A stretch of DNA of 64,000 nt. Source: Pempheris klunzingeri. Lineage: Eukaryota; Chordata; Actinopteri; Acropomatiformes; Pempheridae. The first letter of the stretch is position 1. Each line of letters begins with the position of its first letter. The notes below the pieces were generated by a model. It searched no databases, was not told where the DNA came from, and saw only the letters and a program-made list of their open reading frames with translations. Of this stretch, positions 60,020 to 64,000 are shown in pieces. The DNA lies in assembly GCF_042242105.1 (NCBI RefSeq), contig NC_092026.1, forward strand, positions 20,858,691-20,922,690. Reading direction: 5' to 3'. A program made the translations under genes and the position numbers.

Positions 60020-62322
60020 ATGTCTTGTTCAGCTTTCGGTTGTACTAAAAGACCCTCTAAAGAGTCCCCTGTTCAGTTTTTCCGGTAAGTACACTGTATC
60101 GAGGCTGTAATGGCTAGCCAAAATTAGCATCCCAGTTGAAATGACACTTACAGTGAACTAGGGATGGATGTTGCTAACCGAGCATTAGCTGGTAACTTGT
60201 GTTTTCTATGGTAACGACAACAGATCCCGCGGGGCTTGTAGCCTGCAATTAATCATAGACTGTTTTAAACTGTAATGAAGTAGTGGACGTAGCCACCGTG
60301 ACCTTACCCGACTGTTTGGAGACCGCCGCTTTGAAGCTTTGACTTTAGCATTTTGGCCGTCGCCATCTTGGCTCTGTGGAGCCAGTGGAGTCGCCCAAGC
60401 TGGTCGTTCTTCTCTGTGTTTCTTTTCACGGGAAATGCAAGCTAACGATTAAAGTGCATGCCGGCACTTTCTCGACCGCAGTATGTGATATAGTGACTTT
60501 ATAAAGGAGACATATTCTGAATATTAAGCCTGTTTCATGTAAATATTTGCTCTGTTTGAGTGCGTGCTAAACTAGCCACCAGGCGGCCATTGTCCAAATG
60601 TGTTATAGTGATGTAGACAAGTAATGGGAGAAATGGCTGGACTACAAACGAGCCTAATATAGCCTGTTTAATGATTTTACAAGCCATGAACTGGCCAGAG
60701 TCTGCAGGTGAAAACTAGCCTGTGTGACTAAATCAAACCAAAGTGTTAATTTATGTACATTATCTCCTCTTAAATAAACACTCGTCATCTCCATTGAAGA
60801 TGTGGTGCTTTAGAGCCTGAATACACAACAGTCCTCTAATATACTTTTTATTTTTCAGGTTTCCATTAAGTGATGCTTACAGACTAGAGAAATGGTTGAT
60901 GAACGTGAGGAGAAATAACTGGACCCCGACTAAATCATCACGTCTTTGCACTTTGCACTTTGAGGAGGATCAGTTCTTCATAGACAATAAGGTACACAGA
61001 TACATTTTCATGCACTAATTACACAGCAGATTTTCTCAATGTACCAATACTTAGTGGTGAAAGTGGCTGAAATACAAAACCTAACACTGGGTAACTTTTC
61101 AGTTAAAGTTAATCTGAATGTGTTGATAGTTTCAACATGTAATGACATCATCAGTAACCCTTTATGGTCTGTTTCATTACAAAGACCAACATTTGGTGCA
61201 CTTGCAGATGTAATGTCATCATGTTTTTAATGTGCCTGTATCATGTTAGCGCTTTTTGATATATGTTTTATTGCAAAATTCATTGTTTCCTCAATTTATT
61301 TTGTATGATGTAATTTATTTCTGTTGTTAAGTCTAAAATGTTTAAGCATTAAGCCCAGTTCAGACCATACTAAAACAGCTTCTCTTTGGTCTGTGCTGGG
61401 CTTTAGTATAATAACCACCTTTAAAAAGTATTTACCTAAATCACAAAATATAACGTAAATTGTAAATGGGGAAAAAAAAAATCTCTAACATGATGATGAT
61501 GTTTGCTGTATTTACCGTTAGGGGAAGAGGAGGCTGAAGGACACCGCTGTGCCTACCATTTTCAACTTTCCAGCATATTGGTTGAAAAAGAAAAATATTA
61601 CCAGGCCTGTGGATACTGAGCCCGTTACCTACTTTGACAACGGAGCTAGTGGCCTCATTCCTCCTGTTGACTATGACGACATCGCTGTGAAGCAGGAGCC
61701 TGCAGATGAGACCAGTATCGATGACTTTGTCCTTCATGATGACATCATTAGGATTATCGTTGGTGCCGATGTTGAGGGGGTCATTAATGGCGACACGGCT
61801 GAGGGCGACACAGCTGAGGGCGACACGGCTGAGGGTGACACGGCTGAGTATACCACAAGTGGAGACTCGCAAATAATTCTGCATGATCATAGTTACCTCT
61901 GCACAAAACAACCGCGAGTCTCTGAGTGTCTTGATCACAGCTACCCAGCTGAGTCTGCCAGAGCACTCAAGCGTAAAGCAGATTTAGTGCAGGAGCAGCT
62001 TGTCGCAGCTCGCAAAAAACTGAGGACAAAGTGTCAGCAGACGAGGAGAATGAAATCCAAACTCCTGTCCTTGAAAGCTCTGACAAAGGCTCTTCAGGAA
62101 AAGTTGAAGGAAAAGGAAAGAGTTGGCCAACACAAACTATCAAACGTAAATGTTCTACAGGAGCAGCTTGCCACAGCTCGCAAAAAGCTTCAGTTGAAGA
62201 GTCAGCAGACGAGAAGGATGAAATCAAGACTCATGTCCTTAAAAGCTCTGACGAAGGTTCTTCGGAGAAAGTTAAAAGAGAAGGACAGAGATGGTCTAAA
62301 AAAACCACTGGAGGGGGTTTGA
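60020..62322 (+). CDS. THAP-domain zinc-finger protein with duplicated coiled coil, complete
   Basis: Exons are 60020-60084, 60859-60991 and 61522-62322, with phases 2 and 0, giving 332 residues. Residues 1-78 are a THAP finger: MSCSAFGC supplies the first cysteine pair, followed by FRFPLSD, EKWLMNVRRNNWTP, RLCTLHF (the second Cys/His pair) and AVPTIF. The THAP domain is a sequence-specific DNA-binding C2CH module. Next come an acidic linker, four GDTAE repeats, two DHSY motifs that fit the HCF-1-binding pattern [DE]HxY, and a basic coiled coil present twice in tandem. The arrangement THAP-HBM-coiled coil recalls THAP5/THAP2-like factors, but I cannot assign an orthologue. Start choice: the ATG at 60020 places the first zinc cysteine at residue 3, as usual. 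It is probably a nuclear transcription regulator. Confidence 0.88.
61789..61848 (+). repeat. 15-bp x 4 coding tandem repeat (GDTAE)
   Basis: GGCGACACGGCTGAG and close variants occur at 61789, 61804, 61819 and 61834, each encoding Gly-Asp-Thr-Ala-Glu in frame. The units are nearly identical, so the expansion is recent. Confidence 0.95.
61990..62300 (+). repeat. 168-bp tandem duplication encoding the coiled coil
   Basis: CAGGAGCAGCTTG starts at 61990 and again at 62158. The proteins align as QEQLVAARKKLRTKCQQTRR and QEQLATARKKLQLKSQQTRR, then MKSKLLSLKALTKALQEKLK and MKSRLMSLKALTKVLRRKLK. The 168-bp period is 56 codons, so the frame is kept. Confidence 0.93.
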
Positions 62323-62741
62323 CATCCACGGTGAAGAAAGAATCTTATAGTGACACTGAGCTACATTACGCAGAAATACAAAACCAGACTAATAAGCCTT
62401 TAAAATTTGATTTTACAAGCGCGAGCTGTAATGATTCTGAATGTGTCGGAGCAACCAGCAGGAGGTTGAACAATTTGCTAAGTGATTTCAACTCTGCATA
62501 ACATCGCAAAGAGCGTATGTCACCTGCTTGGGTTCATCCTAGTTATCCCATTCTTGGGATTTCCCACTGACATATAAACTGCCTGCCTCTAATAACAGCA
62601 GGGACGACCCATGTAAATGTTTTTTTTTTTTTCTCTTCCTAAGAATGTACAATCAAAGCAGTTCATTTAGTTTCACTAAGACACAATTTAAAAGATTGGG
62701 ATGAATTGAGAAGTTTAGCCTTGTGAATTTGAAATTTCCCA

Positions 62742-62747
62742 AATAAA
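62742..62747 (+). other. Poly(A) signal of the THAP gene
   Basis: AATAAA, 420 bases after the stop codon at 62322; the first good signal. Confidence 0.6.
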
Positions 62748-62769
62748 ATAGTAATTTAAATGCTAATGT

Positions 62770-64000
62770 CGCCACTTCCTGTGTCTGTCATTTAAAATTC
62801 AAATCCCTCCAGCGTTTCACACGGCTCAGCCGTATAGATTTAGACTTAATTTTAATTGTGGTTTAGCTCAAAACTGTACAATTATTGGACTGATTCATTC
62901 GAGTTTAGGATCATACTGTCACACAGTGCCAAAGATGGTGCTTTTGTCATTATTTGGATTTCTGTGGTCTGTACTCTGCCAAAAAGTTGGGGGGAAAAAG
63001 TTCCAAAAACAGATGGCGTCTGCCTGTTTTCTGTAAAAGTCAATTTATCACTGTCTGTCTCTATTTTTTTTTTTAGATGTTTTACTCTATAAATGGGTGT
63101 TTTTGTTGGTTTGTGTGTGCGTTTGTAATATGTTGTGTGTTGTCTTTTGTGTAGGTGCACTCTGTTGGCCAGATATCAAAAATAATCATGAAAGGATGAA
63201 CAAACAAACCCCGGTTTAGCTGTTTACCTCAAAGATTTATGCTTCCCAGCAGCCAAACGTCCTGTATGAAGCATCAGGATCCAGGTTGGAGCTTCACTAT
63301 AGAAGATCTGATTTTTAATTAACTACATTCATTTCTGCTGTTAACGTACCCAACATGCAAACATTTGCAGGGCTTAAAAATATTCTTTAACAAAGTAATG
63401 AGAGTTTGCCTACAAGAAACATTCAGGTTTATCCCAGTTACATATGTTCCGTCTTTTGATCTCGGTTAGGGTTGACACAATTTCTACAACATACAACAAT
63501 AAAATTTAGGACGACAACATTTAAAAGATAAAATAAGGATAAAAAAAGATTTTTACTATTCTCAAAATAACATGATTTCTAAGTTTACTCTCAGCAGTAC
63601 AAGAATAACGTCAGATTTCAGAGAAAAACAAAGATTTGGATTATCTCAGAATTTCCAATTTCATTCAGATTTCTGGATTTATTATATTATCAACATATTA
63701 CTTTTTTTTTTTGCTGCCAACCATCTTTAATAAAGCTGTTTCAGGCAGTTTTTTAGTTTTACAGTAATTTGTACTGTCACTAATGGTAAAAGCTGGAACT
63801 TTGACAGGAAGAATAGCTGGCAGACATTAAAACTTTATGTCAAACTATACTGCTTTTTGTTGTATCTCTAAAACTAAACTATCTGAGCTAGAATAAAAAT
63901 ACCATCATTGCTTTGTAAACAAAGGAAATTTTATTTAATAATAATAATAATACATTTTGTTTTTAGGTTGCCGTACAGAATACACATAAAACTCCACAAT
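62770..64000. other. Right-edge intergenic DNA; no gene seen
   Basis: No coding frame or splice-flanked conserved segment was recognised on either strand. Human carries ORC1 next to CC2D1B, but I saw no ORC1-like sequence here. An AAT triplet run lies at about 63937-63952. Confidence 0.5.

Noticed and set aside
61441-61938. 165-codon minus-strand frame with SRVALSCVALSRVA repeats
   Set aside because: It is the antisense reading of the GDTAE tandem repeat in the THAP gene.
1-64000. CRISPR arrays, bacterial operons, viral genes, tRNA or rRNA genes
   Set aside because: None was seen by eye. The tandem repeats present are microsatellites, a 24-bp minisatellite, a promoter array and coding repeats, not spacer-separated repeats. 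A tRNAscan/Infernal run would be needed to exclude small RNA genes fully.

Overview
The window is vertebrate nuclear DNA, and the intron-exon genes, the dispersed repeats and the gene order point to a ray-finned fish, probably a percomorph. Genes are split into short exons with GT-AG introns. The spaces between exons carry CA/TG microsatellites and short inverted-repeat elements of kinds common in teleosts. No prokaryotic, viral, CRISPR or biosynthetic system was found. ORFs longer than about 60 codons that lie outside the exons listed here look like chance frames or repeat-derived frames.

Layout from left to right. (1) Positions 114-1748, minus strand: the first two coding exons of txndc12, an ER thioredoxin-like protein; the gene continues off the left edge. 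(2) About 1750-2470: a divergent promoter region with a striking array of six CCAAT boxes spaced exactly 29 bp apart. (3) 3021-6663, plus strand: btf3l4, a complete 158-residue NAC-beta-like protein in 5 coding exons. (4) About 7060-9750: intergenic DNA with a GC-rich island at 8500-8830 and a LINE/SINE-like fragment ending in a pentanucleotide microsatellite. (5) About 9750-41930, plus strand: zfyve9 (SARA), with probable noncoding 5' exons, 17 coding exons giving 1204 residues, and a long 3' UTR. (6) 42380-43440: two adjacent MITE-like elements between the convergent genes. (7) 58602 down to about 44482, minus strand: cc2d1b, with 23 confident coding exons (882 codons), a candidate terminal exon, four DM14 repeats and a C2 domain. 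(8) 60020-62322, plus strand: a 332-residue THAP zinc-finger protein with two DHSY motifs and a duplicated coiled coil. (9) 62750-64000: no recognisable gene.

The order and strands txndc12(-), btf3l4(+), zfyve9(+), cc2d1b(-) match the human 1p32.3 block as I know it, so most of the window is an old conserved linkage group. These genes do not form one pathway. SARA and CC2D1B are both tied to endosomes (Smad presentation on early endosomes; ESCRT-III regulation), TXNDC12 acts in the ER, and BTF3L4 resembles a ribosome-associated factor. The least ordinary parts are the CCAAT array, the duplicated C-terminal region of the THAP gene with its long overlapping second frame, and microsatellites placed right against splice sites. 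Coordinates were worked out by hand from splice-site consensus and reading-phase continuity; no alignment was run.
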